From positions 1 through 40,059 of the forward strand of contig JAUNBK010000028.1 in assembly GCA_030527105.1 (NCBI GenBank): 40,059 bases of DNA, given 5' to 3'. Within the stretch, counting starts at the first letter, position 1; each line of letters begins with the position of its first letter. The position numbers and the translations under genes are program-made. Shown here piece by piece: positions 25,593 to 35,097 of this stretch. The notes beneath the pieces are model-generated. The model had not been told where the DNA came from. It did not search any database and was given only the letters and a program-made list of their open reading frames with translations. Source of the DNA: Planctomycetia bacterium (lineage in GTDB: Bacteria; Planctomycetota; Planctomycetia; Pirellulales; Thermoguttaceae).

Positions 25593-27245
25593 ATGAAAGC
25601 ATTTTATTCAGGGTTAAGAAATTGGAGCATGGCGCTTGTTTTGATGGCAAGCGTAATTTGGTTTGCGCGTGGCGGATTCGCGCAGGGGACGCTGACGCAC
25701 TCCTATCGTTTTGACGAATTGTCCGGAACGCTCACGGACGGAACCACGCTCGTCAATCAAGCAACGGGGGTGGCAGACGCCACCTTCTACATCGCGGGTT
25801 CGGGAACAGGAACCGTCGAGGACGGCGTCCTTCGGCTCCTCGGCACAAATAACTCAAACGGAGCCTACATCTCCCTCCCGAGCGACGTTGTGGGAACCAA
25901 GACCGCAATCACGTTGGACGCCGTCGTGACACCCCACACGGTTTATAACTTCTCCCGCTTGTTCGACATCGGGGGCAGCTCAAACGGCAGCCGTTTTTTC
26001 GGAGCGCTCTACGGGAACAACGGAGGAAACACCTACACGCAATTTGAAGGGGCAGGCTCCGCGGCGTCTTCCTACGGACTCACCACGGGAACCGAATATC
26101 GCCTCACCATCACGCAAAGCAACGGGTCGCTCCGCTACTACATCGACGGAGAAGTCGTCGGCATGGGAAACGTCTCCCAAGACCTCAGCACTCGGTCGGG
26201 GGATTCGAATTTCATCGGAAAATCGCACTGGACGGGCGACAGCTACGCGGATATGTCGATCTCAAGTTTCGACGTTTACGACGCAGCAGCGGGACCTACG
26301 ACGATTCGCACGCTCTACAAGAACGACCAAGGGGCGAATCTGGATATCACGTCGGCTCAAAAAGTCGACAGCCTGATCGCCTCGTCGGTAGGCTATTTTG
26401 CCGCTTCGAGCAATAATAATCTCTACGATTTTTCAAACAATCATCAATATAACGGTGGGACGCCTTATCGCATTGTCGAAAACAGCACCGTTTCTGGCGA
26501 CATTTCTTCGCTCCTCAACAACAGTGGGTGGTCGTTCCAAGACGGGTATAACAACGACGGCTCAGCGCCCCAGAACAGATACATGGACATTTATGCAGCG
26601 GCTAATACAGCAAACCCTCTCATGGACATCAGTGGGTCGCTCACATTGGTCACTCGAATCAATATTGACTCGTTCGACAGTGTGATTAACGGATCCGAAA
26701 ATTTCAACTACCTCATCCGCTCTGGAATGTCGAATGGAACCCAAACGACCTACGTTTTGGGCACAACGGCAAATTCCGCTAACGGCAACGAGGGTGGGTA
26801 TCTTCAGTTTCGTTTGACTCCCGAAGGCTCCACAACAGCGATCAGCTTAAGTTCCGACTACCAACTGGAGGAGGACACGTGGTACGACGTGGCGGGCGTG
26901 TTTGATGCCGACGAGAAAACCGCGTCCCTCTACATTTTGGACACCGAGACAGGAAACCTCCTTTGGTCGTACGTTTTCGGCGAGGACGACGGCGTGAATT
27001 TTTCTTCGTTAAATACCCTCTCGGGTGAGAGACGCAATTTCATGTTGATGGAGACAGAGAATAATAGGGGAGGGTCATTCTTGCAATACATGGATTTCGC
27101 CAGTGTTTGGGATACCGCGCTCTCGCTCAGCGACATTCAGGCGCTCACGAGTACCGGGGCGCAGGTTCCTGAGCCAAGTACGTGGGCACTCCTTTTAATT
27201 GGGGCTTTCGCGCTGCTTCGTTTGAGAAAGTGGCGTCGTGTGTGA
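25593..27245 (+). CDS. PEP-CTERM surface protein with two LamG-like domains
   Basis: A 550-residue exported protein. A signal peptide (about 1-31) is followed by two concanavalin/LamG-like beta-sandwich domains (about 33-230 and 320-515), each with the family pattern of a strand pair around a YYIDGEVV or YILDTETG turn. The C-terminus is a PEP-CTERM signal: VPEPSTW, a hydrophobic helix and RLRKWRRV. Surface display through an exosortase and glycan binding are inferred. ATG 25593 follows GAGGGG. A weak hairpin (CCCGA/TCGGG near 27259-27273) follows the gene without a convincing T run. Confidence 0.87.
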   Translation: MKAFYSGLRNWSMALVLMASVIWFARGGFAQGTLTHSYRFDELSGTLTDGTTLVNQATGVADATFYIAGSGTGTVEDGVLRLLGTNNSNGAYISLPSDVVGTKTAITLDAVVTPHTVYNFSRLFDIGGSSNGSRFFGALYGNNGGNTYTQFEGAGSAASSYGLTTGTEYRLTITQSNGSLRYYIDGEVVGMGNVSQDLSTRSGDSNFIGKSHWTGDSYADMSISSFDVYDAAAGPTTIRTLYKNDQGANLDITSAQKVDSLIASSVGYFAASSNNNLYDFSNNHQYNGGTPYRIVENSTVSGDISSLLNNSGWSFQDGYNNDGSAPQNRYMDIYAAANTANPLMDISGSLTLVTRINIDSFDSVINGSENFNYLIRSGMSNGTQTTYVLGTTANSANGNEGGYLQFRLTPEGSTTAISLSSDYQLEEDTWYDVAGVFDADEKTASLYILDTETGNLLWSYVFGEDDGVNFSSLNTLSGERRNFMLMETENNRGGSFLQYMDFASVWDTALSLSDIQALTSTGAQVPEPSTWALLLIGAFALLRLRKWRRV

Positions 27246-27314
27246 TATACGGATTGTTCCCGATTTTTCGGGCAAAGCATTTGTTGTTTTTTTCGAAAAA
27301 TCGCTTGCACTCGC

Positions 27315-27344
27315 TTGACAAACTGCGCTCGCCCGTGATACAAT
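27315..27344 (+). promoter_or_regulatory. Promoter of rhaB
   Basis: TTGACA (27315-27320), an 18-bp spacer and TACAAT (27339-27344), about 110 bases before the rhaB start codon. Confidence 0.7.
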
Positions 27345-27460
27345 GGGGGAATGTGCCACCCGAGCGCCAGTTGAAAAATCCCTCTTTGTGCGCGGGGTGG
27401 CGTGAAGGTCATTATTTTGAGTTGCGTTAGCTTCGTGAATATCGAGAGGATCGAACAAAA

Positions 27461-28933
27461 ATGAATGCGGGAAAATCCTATTTGGCGGTGGATCTTGGAG
27501 CGTCGTCCGGGCGCGTTGTACTTGGGAAATTCGACGGAGAGCGAATCTCGTTGGAGGACATGCTCCGGTTTGAAAACGGCGCGTCGGACCTCGGCGGTGT
27601 TATGTGTTGGGACCTGCAGCGGCTGTGGAATCAAGTCGTCGCAGGAATTGGTGTGGCGGGGCTTCTGCAAAACGACATTCGAAGCATCGGCGTTGATGCG
27701 TGGGGCGTCGATTTCGGAATGCTCGACCACAACGGGCAGCTGCTCGCCAACCCTGTGGCGTACCGCGACGCGCGCACGAATGGCATGATGGACGCCGCTT
27801 TCGAAATCGTGCCGAAAGACGCCATCTTCGCTCAAACGGGTCTTCAATTCATGCAGTTCAACACGCTCTACCAACTTCTCGCAATGCGTCGCCGAAACGA
27901 CCCTCTTCTCGAGGTGGGGCGCAGATTCCTTCAAATCCCCGACTTGTTCCACTGGCTCCTCTCGGGCGAGATGGCAAACGAATTCACCAACGCGACCACC
28001 ACGCAGTTTTTCAACCCGCTGACGGGGACTTGGGCGTACGAATTGCTCGCCGCGCTTGATATTCCGTCGCACTTCTTGGGCGAAATCGCACAGCCGGGGA
28101 CGTGTTTGGGCAAACTTCGACCGTATGTCGCGCAAGCAACGGGCTTGGATTTGAACGTTGTCCTGCCGGGCACGCACGACACGGCAAGCGCCGTCCTCGC
28201 CGCGCCGGGCGAGGGGGCTGGTGGATGGGGGTACATCAGCTTAGGCACGTGGGCACTTATGGGGATTGAGTCGCCCCACCCCGTCGTCAACCAACGTATG
28301 CAGGAACTTAATTTCACGAACGAAGGAGGCGTCGGCGGAACTTATCGTCTCTTGAAAAACATCACAGGCATGTGGATTCTTCAAGAGTGCAAGCGCATCT
28401 GGGGTTTGGAGGGCAAAAAGTGGAGTTGGACGGAACTCACCCAAAAGGCGCAAGACGCGCCGGGGCTTGTGCGTTTCATCAATCCAGAGGCGCCCGAGTT
28501 TTTCGCGCCGGAGAATATGGTCGAAAGCATTTGTGAGTTTTGCCGCAAAACGGGGCAATCCGTCCCCGCCACCGAGGGCGAGGTGCTTCGTTGCGCCCAG
28601 GACAGCATCGCCATGCGCTTCCGAGACGTGTTCTTTATGTGTCAAGAAATCAACGCCCAGCCGATTCAAACGATCCACATCGTGGGGGGGGGCGTCCAAA
28701 ACGAACCTTTGTGTCAGGCGGCTGCCAACGCAATGGGGTGTCGCGTCGCGGCGGGCCCCGTTGAGGCGACGGCTTTGGGGAATATTCTCATGCAGGCGAT
28801 TGCCGACGGTGCCGCAGCCAGCATTGAGGAGGCGCGCCAAATCGTCCGACGCAGCTTCCCTCTCAAGTGGTACACACCGCAGGATACCGCAGCGTGGTCG
28901 GATGCCTACGAGCGTTATCGCGCATTTTGTTGA
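27461..28933 (+). CDS. rhaB: Rhamnulokinase (FGGY family)
   Basis: A 490-residue FGGY-family sugar kinase, best matched to rhamnulokinase, which phosphorylates L-rhamnulose in rhamnose breakdown. It shows the N-terminal phosphate-binding block VDLGASSGRVVLG, the GVDAWGVDFG block typical of RhaB, catalytic D240 in PGTHDTASAV, and the ATP-binding block IVGGGVQNEPLCQAAANAMG. The length equals that of known RhaB proteins. ATG 27461 follows AGAGGA by ten bases. The sulfatase-like gene starts 14 bases after the stop codon, so both probably share one transcript. rhaA and rhaD are not in the window. Confidence 0.92.
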   Translation: MNAGKSYLAVDLGASSGRVVLGKFDGERISLEDMLRFENGASDLGGVMCWDLQRLWNQVVAGIGVAGLLQNDIRSIGVDAWGVDFGMLDHNGQLLANPVAYRDARTNGMMDAAFEIVPKDAIFAQTGLQFMQFNTLYQLLAMRRRNDPLLEVGRRFLQIPDLFHWLLSGEMANEFTNATTTQFFNPLTGTWAYELLAALDIPSHFLGEIAQPGTCLGKLRPYVAQATGLDLNVVLPGTHDTASAVLAAPGEGAGGWGYISLGTWALMGIESPHPVVNQRMQELNFTNEGGVGGTYRLLKNITGMWILQECKRIWGLEGKKWSWTELTQKAQDAPGLVRFINPEAPEFFAPENMVESICEFCRKTGQSVPATEGEVLRCAQDSIAMRFRDVFFMCQEINAQPIQTIHIVGGGVQNEPLCQAAANAMGCRVAAGPVEATALGNILMQAIADGAAASIEEARQIVRRSFPLKWYTPQDTAAWSDAYERYRAFC

Positions 28934-28947
28934 TTGGAGGTCGATTC

Positions 28948-30624
28948 ATGAAATCCTACATATTCCGAATCGTTTTGTGCGTTGCTTTTCTCCCGGCGCC
29001 CTTTGTTGATGCGCAGGAGAGAAATCCGAACATTATCATCATCACGGCTTCCAACCTGGGGTACTCCGACCTTGCGACTTATGGTGGCGAGATTCGAACG
29101 CCCGTTTTGGACAAGCTGGCGAAAGAGGGTCTCCAATTCACGCAGTTCTACTCCTGCGGCAACAGTGTAATGTCGCAAACGGCAATCATGATGGGTCAAA
29201 CGCCCCACCGCGTCGGCATGGGGTATCCTCTTGTCGATCTCAAATGGAAGAATTATCGCGGAAGTATTAATGACTCCACCGCCACGCTCGGAGAATTTCT
29301 TCAAAGCGAGGGCTACACGACGCTTGCCGTGGGAAAATGGAGCTTCACGCCGCATTGGAAGTCGAACGCGCCGCGATTCGCGTGGCCGCTCAATCGTGGG
29401 TTCGATCGTTTTTATGGCACGATTCTCGCGCAGACTTCCTATTTTGAGCCGCAGGAGTTGTTGATGAACACCTCCATTTACCCGACGGACAGCGAGTATT
29501 ATCACACGTACGCGATTGGGCAAGAGGCGGCGGAATTCCTCGAGCGCGCGCCCAAAAACAAGCCCTTTTTCCTCTATGCAGCTTACACCGCTCCCTCGTG
29601 GCCGTTGCAAGCACCGCAGGAAGAGATTCGGCGCTATGCGGGCGCGTATCGTCAGGGGTGGGACTCCGTCCGCACGCGGCGTTTCGAAAGGCAGAAGCAA
29701 CTGGGTGTCGTTCTTTCGAGAACCACCCTCTCCGAGCGCGACGAACGTGTGTTGGACTGGTCGCGAATGGGTTCCTATGCGCTGTGGCACGCGGCACGCA
29801 TGGAGGTGTACGCCGCCCAAGTCGCCGCGCTCGACCGAAGTATCGGAAGCATTCTCGAGAAACTGCGTCAAATCGGTCGCGACGACAACACGATCATCAT
29901 TTTCCTTTCCGACGCGGGCGCCTGCGCGGATGAGCTTTCCCCAAAATCCGGGAGCAAAACGGACTTCATACCCAAACGGCTGAAGAGCGGGGCCGCCATT
30001 CAGGTTGGGAACAGTCCCAACGCACGCCCGGGCGCGCCGGACATCTTCCAAAGCTACGGCGTCCCGTGGGCGAACGTGAGCAACACCCCCTTCCGGGGCT
30101 ATGCCGACACGCTCTACGAGGGAGGAATCGCCTCGCCGTGCATCATTCATTGGGGAGAGCGGATCGAGCCGGGGAAAACTTCCATCCCCGCCCACATTCT
30201 CGACATCTTCCCCACCGTCGTCGAGGTCTCGGGCAATGCGTTTCCCAAGGAACTTAATGGCAAAAACACCATTCGACCGACCGGGCAAAGTCTCACCTAT
30301 CTCTTCAGCGCAAAGGAGAGGATGGACGCCGTAACGTCCGAGCACCAAAAGCCGCGCTACTTCTTTTGGGAGTTGCAAGGAAACGTCGCGATTCGGTGGG
30401 GGAAGTGGAAGTTGATTCGTGTGCGTGGCTCCGAAAAATGGCAGCTCTACAACCTCCTTCTCGACCGCACGGAGGAGCGAGACGTTTATGCCGCAAACGC
30501 CCAAAATCCCGAAATTATCGAGATGATCACTCAGTTCGAAAAGTGGCGCAGAGCGAATCACGTCTACAGTTGGCACGAGGTGCGAACGCAATATCGGAAG
30601 GTTCAAGCGAAGAAGGATTTATAA
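28948..30624 (+). CDS. Sulfatase-fold protein with a lost active site (pseudo-sulfatase)
   Basis: A 558-residue exported protein (signal peptide about 1-22) with clear sulfatase-family order: NIIIITASNLGYSDL, a GKW block, PFFLYAAYTAP, IIIFLSDAG and the EGGI block. Yet most catalytic residues are changed. The metal-binding Asp pair (usually ADDLGY) is S35-N36; the nucleophile motif C/S-x-P-x-R reads S73-V-M-S-Q77; GKWH is GKWS (S132); APHWP is APSWP (S217); SDNG is SDAG (A323). Only S73, K130 and D322 remain. Hydrolysis of sulfate esters is therefore unlikely, while the fold is intact and the frame open, which suggests a kept binding or altered function. ATG 28948 follows TGGAGG by seven bases. 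It is the second gene of the rhaB unit, and its stop codon lies in the 106-bp element. Confidence 0.88.
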   Translation: MKSYIFRIVLCVAFLPAPFVDAQERNPNIIIITASNLGYSDLATYGGEIRTPVLDKLAKEGLQFTQFYSCGNSVMSQTAIMMGQTPHRVGMGYPLVDLKWKNYRGSINDSTATLGEFLQSEGYTTLAVGKWSFTPHWKSNAPRFAWPLNRGFDRFYGTILAQTSYFEPQELLMNTSIYPTDSEYYHTYAIGQEAAEFLERAPKNKPFFLYAAYTAPSWPLQAPQEEIRRYAGAYRQGWDSVRTRRFERQKQLGVVLSRTTLSERDERVLDWSRMGSYALWHAARMEVYAAQVAALDRSIGSILEKLRQIGRDDNTIIIFLSDAGACADELSPKSGSKTDFIPKRLKSGAAIQVGNSPNARPGAPDIFQSYGVPWANVSNTPFRGYADTLYEGGIASPCIIHWGERIEPGKTSIPAHILDIFPTVVEVSGNAFPKELNGKNTIRPTGQSLTYLFSAKERMDAVTSEHQKPRYFFWELQGNVAIRWGKWKLIRVRGSEKWQLYNLLLDRTEERDVYAANAQNPEIIEMITQFEKWRRANHVYSWHEVRTQYRKVQAKKDL

Positions 30625-30725
30625 TACGTCGCGTTGAAATTTCCGGTTCCGTCCGCCGTTGGAGCTACGCGCCACGGCTCGCAAATCGTCGCGAAAAACG
30701 GGAATTTGAAAGGAGAACGAGTATA
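30620..30725 (+). mobile_element. 106-bp MITE-like element filling a gene junction
   Basis: An intact 106-base copy starting TATAATAC and ending GAGTATA. Its first bases hold the TAA stop of the sulfatase-like gene (30622-30624); its last A (30725) is the first base of the ATG of the pseudouridine synthase gene. AAAGGAG at 30709-30715, part of the element in other copies too, stands nine bases before that ATG and is its ribosome-binding site. Confidence 0.85.
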
Positions 30726-31441
30726 TGCTCGACTTTATTGCGCAGGACGGACCGGTGTGGGTGATAAACAAGCCGCCAGGGATTCTCGTCCAGTCTCCAC
30801 CCGGGATTGATTCCCTCGTGGATCAAATTAAGCTGCACGTCAAACAAGCGGAGGGGCGTCCGGAGGAGTCCGACGTTTATGTCGGCGTGCCGCACCGATT
30901 GGATCGTCCTGCCACGGGCGCGATCATTTTCACGCGAAACGTCCGAGCCGCGAAGCGCATTTCGGAACAGTTTCAAATGCGAACGGTGCGAAAACACTAC
31001 TGGGTGCTCGTCGAGGGACTGCTTCCAGACGAGTCGGGCGACTGGGAGGATTTTTTGAGAAAAGTCCCTGGAATTCCGCTCGCGCAAATCGTCGGACCGA
31101 AGCATCCCGAGGGGCGCTGGGCACTCCTCCACTACCGCGTCCTCCAACGTTTTCCCGACAAGAATTGCTCGTGGTTAGAAGTCCGGCTCGAAACGGGGAG
31201 AACGCACCAAATCCGTGTTCAGGCAGCCTCGAGAGGTTTCCCTATTTTGGGCGACGCCCTCTACGGTTCCACCATCCCTTTCGGAGAGCAATTCGAGGAC
31301 GAGCGACTTCGAGCGATCGCACTCCACAGTCGTTTCATTGAGATCAAGCACCCGACCCGGGATGAGCGCGTTGCGTTCGAGGCACCTTTGTCCGAGACGT
31401 GGCGAGATTTTGTTTCCGAAGATTTTGTTCCTGATTCATAA
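30725..31441 (+). CDS. RluA-family pseudouridine synthase
   Basis: A 238-residue RNA-modifying enzyme that turns a uridine of rRNA or tRNA into pseudouridine. The catalytic block is HRLDRPATG with D60; other family blocks are VINKPPGILVQ, KHYWVLVEG, ETGRTHQIRVQA and GDALYG. It lacks an S4 domain, as in short RluA/RluC-like members, so the target site cannot be assigned. Its start codon and ribosome-binding site are provided by the 106-bp element directly upstream, and no separate promoter is visible between it and the sulfatase-like gene, so it may depend on read-through from the rhaB promoter. AT-rich hairpins follow at 31459-31476 and 31496-31517, neither with a clear T run. Confidence 0.93.
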   Translation: MLDFIAQDGPVWVINKPPGILVQSPPGIDSLVDQIKLHVKQAEGRPEESDVYVGVPHRLDRPATGAIIFTRNVRAAKRISEQFQMRTVRKHYWVLVEGLLPDESGDWEDFLRKVPGIPLAQIVGPKHPEGRWALLHYRVLQRFPDKNCSWLEVRLETGRTHQIRVQAASRGFPILGDALYGSTIPFGEQFEDERLRAIALHSRFIEIKHPTRDERVAFEAPLSETWRDFVSEDFVPDS

Positions 31442-31519
31442 CCAATCGGGGGGCGTCCTGTGGATTTTTTTCCACAACCAAAAAAATCGGAACTTTTTTG
31501 GAAAATTTTCTCCAAAACG

Positions 31520-31558
31520 CCCCCCCCCCGTATTTTAACATTTGTTTTTTGTTATAAT
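31520..31558 (+). promoter_or_regulatory. C10 tract and -10 box upstream of the split PEP-CTERM gene
   Basis: A run of ten C (31520-31529) lies directly before the expected -35 position (31530-31535, GTATTT, weak), and TATAAT follows at 31553-31558. The start codon is about 95 bases further on. Length change of the C run could move or alter promoter strength. Confidence 0.5.
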
Positions 31559-31654
31559 GTCGATAGAGGAGAGAGATGGAGGAGAGAGTCGCCGCATTGT
31601 TTTAACGCGGAAGACGATTTGCTCACTTTGCATAATAAAAATGGAGTGTATCAC

Positions 31655-33945
31655 ATGTTGAAGAAAACCTTTTTGATGATTTTGGCGGTGTGCGTCGGGA
31701 GCACTTTATGCGCAGACCAGACGTTCACCAACCTCAATGACACAACCGACGCCATCGACCTCTCGACAGAGGGCGTCACCTTGGAAACGACGACAGACAG
31801 CGTCTTTTCCAAAGCGATTAGCGCAGGCACACTCACGAAAACGGGCGACGCGACACAAACGCTCTCTGGCACAATCACGGTGGGGGGCGTGACAACGATT
31901 TCTGCTGGTACGCTCAAACTCCTTGACGCATCCGCGAGCCTCACAAGCACCGGGACTCTCACTGTTGCGGGGGGCGCGGGCTTGGTGTTCGAAAACGCGC
32001 TTTCGAAGAACACGTCTGCTCTGACCATCAAGCTCTCGAGCGACGCATCTGGAACCGCGACCGTGACGTACGATATCGACTACGTTCCGACCAATCCGAA
32101 CGACTACAATACGGTTCACACCGCCGAGAATTCCATCTCAACCAACGCTGCGGTTTCCTTCACGGGCAGTGGAAATTTCATCAAAACGGGCACGGGAACC
32201 CTTGCTCTTGCGAACGGAGATCGTGCCGTGACTTTCGCTCTTGACGCGACTTCGACGATCGACATTCAAGAGGGCGTCCTTCTCAACGGCGGGTGGAGTT
32301 CTCACAAATGGGGCGACAACTTGGCGTCGTTAAACCTCGAATCCGCTGGCACATTGGACGTTTGGAATGGTCCGAGCATTACGGTGGGTGCGATCACAGG
32401 TTCTGGCAGTATCGTCTCCAATACGCTGGCAGGTCACAGCAGTTCCACTCTCACTTTCGGGGCAGGGGATGCCAGTGGCGAATTCTCTGGCACGTTGGAC
32501 GTTCGCACGGCTGGTCACACGGGCGGCACGATGGGGAAAGTCACTCTTTCTCTCACGAAAACGGGAACAGGCACACAGACGTTCTCTGGCACGACCGCCT
32601 ACGACGGTGCCACGACCGTGAGTGCCGGGACGCTGAAATTCACGAATGGGGCGAAAGTTGGCACAGGTGCCGTCACGGTCGACGGAACACTGGAGTTCGA
32701 GGGCGCGCAAACCTTCACGTCCCTCTCCGGCTCGGGCAAGGTCACCGGAACCGGCAATTTGACGCTGAACTGGACCGGCGCCGGGCATTTGACCAATTCC
32801 TTGACTCTTGATATTGGCAACAATACCTTCATCAAAACAGGGAGCGGAAGAGCGAGACTCAACAAGAACAAGGCAAGCTCTTGGACTGTTGGTGGGTATG
32901 AAATCCAAGAGGGACAACTCTGTTTCCCAGAAGCATACAGCTCAACAACTCCAATCACGCTCAATGGCGGAACGCTCCAACGCAACGGAGATGCTGATGG
33001 CGACAGCAGCGGCACAACTACGCTCCTTGCCAACCCGATTTACGTTTCGACAAAAGGCGGTGGTCTCATGGCTGGGTGGAGCGGTATTTTGAATGTGACG
33101 GGGAATATTTCGAATGCCGACGGCGTCACGAATCCGGGAAACCTCGTCATTCAAACCGACTCTGGAAACGTCCGAATCTCTGGCGGTGGCGTGGTCAACA
33201 CGACCGCCATTTTGCAGGTGAATCCTCAAAATACCGCAACGACAAACAATCTTGAGATACAGAAAGACACCACATTCGGCGGTCTTGCTGGCAAGGGATA
33301 CGCTTCAAACACCGGGACGCTCACGCTCAACGTTGCCGGCAACGCGGAAGTGACGTATTCCGGCGTCCTGAGTGGCTCTGGCGGCGTCACGAAAACTGGC
33401 GCAGGCACACAGACGTTCTCCAACGCCAACCTTACACTGGCGCAACGAACATCCAGCAGGGAACGATTCGCCTCTCTCATGCCGACGCACTCGGCTCGAG
33501 CGTCGTGAATATCGCCACGGACGGATCTCTCGAACTCACACCCGGCGCAACGTACGCTCTCGATCTCGGGACGCTTGCCACTGGCGGAACGGTTCAGCTC
33601 CGTTTCAATTCCGACACGGATTATTCGAAATTCACGCTCTCTGGCGTGCCAACATTCGATGCTGACGCGGGTTTCCTCGACTTGAATTTCCTCGACACCA
33701 TGCTGCTGGAGTCGAGCAGCAGCTTCGTTCTCTCCGACGATATTGGCGGAGTGACGGGTAATCTCGACACTTGGCTCCTCGACGACTTCCGGTACGAGTG
33801 GAATCTCGACTGGATTGAAGGTACCGGCTTGCTTCTCGGTCGAGACGCCAACGCCGTGCCCGAGCCAACGACGTGGATGATGCTCGTTTTAGGGTTCGTT
33901 TTGGTCATTTGGAAGCGGCGTTCGTTCGCGTCCCCAAATGTATAA
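31655..33945 (+). pseudogene. PEP-CTERM autotransporter-repeat protein, split by a -1 frameshift
   Basis: Two consecutive frames form one protein of about 763 residues. The first starts at ATG 31655 (GGAG eight bases upstream; signal peptide ending TLCA) and is built of autotransporter-associated repeats such as LTKTGDATQTLSG, TTISAGTLKLLDA and VTKTGAGTQTFSNAN. Sense is lost near 33431. One added base there joins it to TGATNIQQGTIRLSHADALG and a C-terminal part ending in a PEP-CTERM signal (VPEPTTW, hydrophobic, WKRR). The written product stops at 33508 without the sorting signal. It is a paralogue of the split gene at 16825. The DUF1559 gene follows after 12 bases. Confidence 0.8.
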
Positions 33946-33957
33946 AGGATTGAAGAA

Positions 33958-34947
33958 ATGCGCAAGAATGGGTTTACGCTTGTCGAGCTTCTCGTGGTCA
34001 TTGCGATCATTGGGATGTTGGTTGGTCTGTTGCTCCCCGCCGTTCAGCAGGCGCGCGAGGCGGCACGCCAAATGCAGTGCAGCAACAACTTGAAAAACCT
34101 CGGGCTCGCGTGTCTGAACCACGAAAGCCAGCAGGGGTCGTTCCCCTCTGGCGGGTGGTACTGGCAGTATTATGGCGACCCGGACGTTGGACTTGGGAAG
34201 GCACAGCCGGGGTCGTGGTGCTTTTCCCTCCTTCCGTTTTTGGAGCAGCAGTCTCTCTACCATATGGCGTCGGACGGCGACCCGGAAACGATAACTTCCA
34301 CGCAGAGAACCGGCTGCCTCGCGGTCGCGCAAACGCCGTTGCCGGTCTTTCATTGCCCCTCAAGGCGCGCGTGCAAATTGTATCCATACAGCACGACGGT
34401 TCGGAATTGCGACACCAGCATTCAGTCGGGCAACGGAGCCATCACGGATTATGGCGCGAATTGGGGGTCGAGCGCCGACACTCTCATCTGGACGGCGATC
34501 GAATGGACCGACGGTCGAACGAAGCTCAAGTCAAACAACCTCCCTGCCGTCTCCGCGACGGGAGTGATGTTTGACTTCAATGTCGTCACGATTGGAGAAA
34601 TTCGGGACGGAACGAGCAACACCTACCTTTTAGGTGAGAAATATCTTTGCCCAGACGTGTACGAAACGACCTCCTCGACAAACGACAACGGCATATACGC
34701 GGGCAACGACTACGACAACGCTCGTTCTGCCGGGAGCCTGAGCGCAAACAGCACGAATCGTCTCCCCATGCAAGACCGCGCGGGCTACGAGAAAGAGACA
34801 TATCGTTTCGGCAGCGCGCACTCTGGCGCCTTCGGCATGACGATGTGCGACGGTTCCGTCCAACGAATCACGTACTCGATCGACAACCTTGTCCACATGC
34901 GCCTCGCCGCCCGATCCGACGGTCAGGTGGCGTCCGTCCCGCAGTAG
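33958..34947 (+). CDS. DUF1559 prepilin-like protein with H-x9-DG motif
   Basis: A 329-residue protein with a type IV prepilin N-terminus (KNG|FTLVELLVVIAIIGMLVGLLLP; cleavage expected after G5), the AVQQAREAARQMQCSNNLKNLGLA block of the planctomycete DUF1559 family, and the C-terminal H-x9-DG motif (H288, D298, G299). Such pseudopilin-like proteins occur in dozens of copies per planctomycete genome; their role is not established but they pass through type II/IV-pilus-type assembly. ATG 33958 follows AAGGA. It lies 12 bases behind the split PEP-CTERM gene and is probably in the same unit. Confidence 0.93.
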   Translation: MRKNGFTLVELLVVIAIIGMLVGLLLPAVQQAREAARQMQCSNNLKNLGLACLNHESQQGSFPSGGWYWQYYGDPDVGLGKAQPGSWCFSLLPFLEQQSLYHMASDGDPETITSTQRTGCLAVAQTPLPVFHCPSRRACKLYPYSTTVRNCDTSIQSGNGAITDYGANWGSSADTLIWTAIEWTDGRTKLKSNNLPAVSATGVMFDFNVVTIGEIRDGTSNTYLLGEKYLCPDVYETTSSTNDNGIYAGNDYDNARSAGSLSANSTNRLPMQDRAGYEKETYRFGSAHSGAFGMTMCDGSVQRITYSIDNLVHMRLAARSDGQVASVPQ

Positions 34948-35097
34948 CGCGTTGTTGGTGCACGATTCCTCTGAACCATCATTCCAATCAGCATTGCCCA
35001 CACAAAAAACGTAGCGTGCAGTTGAAAAAGTTGTGGGCTTCGACTCCAAGTCGCGTGTAATAAATCGGCGGTTCTGCCCGAAATCACAAATCGTTCT

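Noticed and set aside
27259..27290. Terminator after the LamG/PEP-CTERM gene
   Set aside because: The stem has only five pairs and the T run is ten bases away.
28915..30606. 563-codon open frame on the minus strand opposite the sulfatase-like gene
   Set aside because: Its translation is Arg/His-rich with no domain, and the plus strand holds a recognisable sulfatase fold with signal peptide and ribosome-binding site. It is a mirror of codon bias.
31459..31517. Terminator after the pseudouridine synthase gene
   Set aside because: Two AT-rich hairpins are present but neither is GC-rich or directly followed by T residues.
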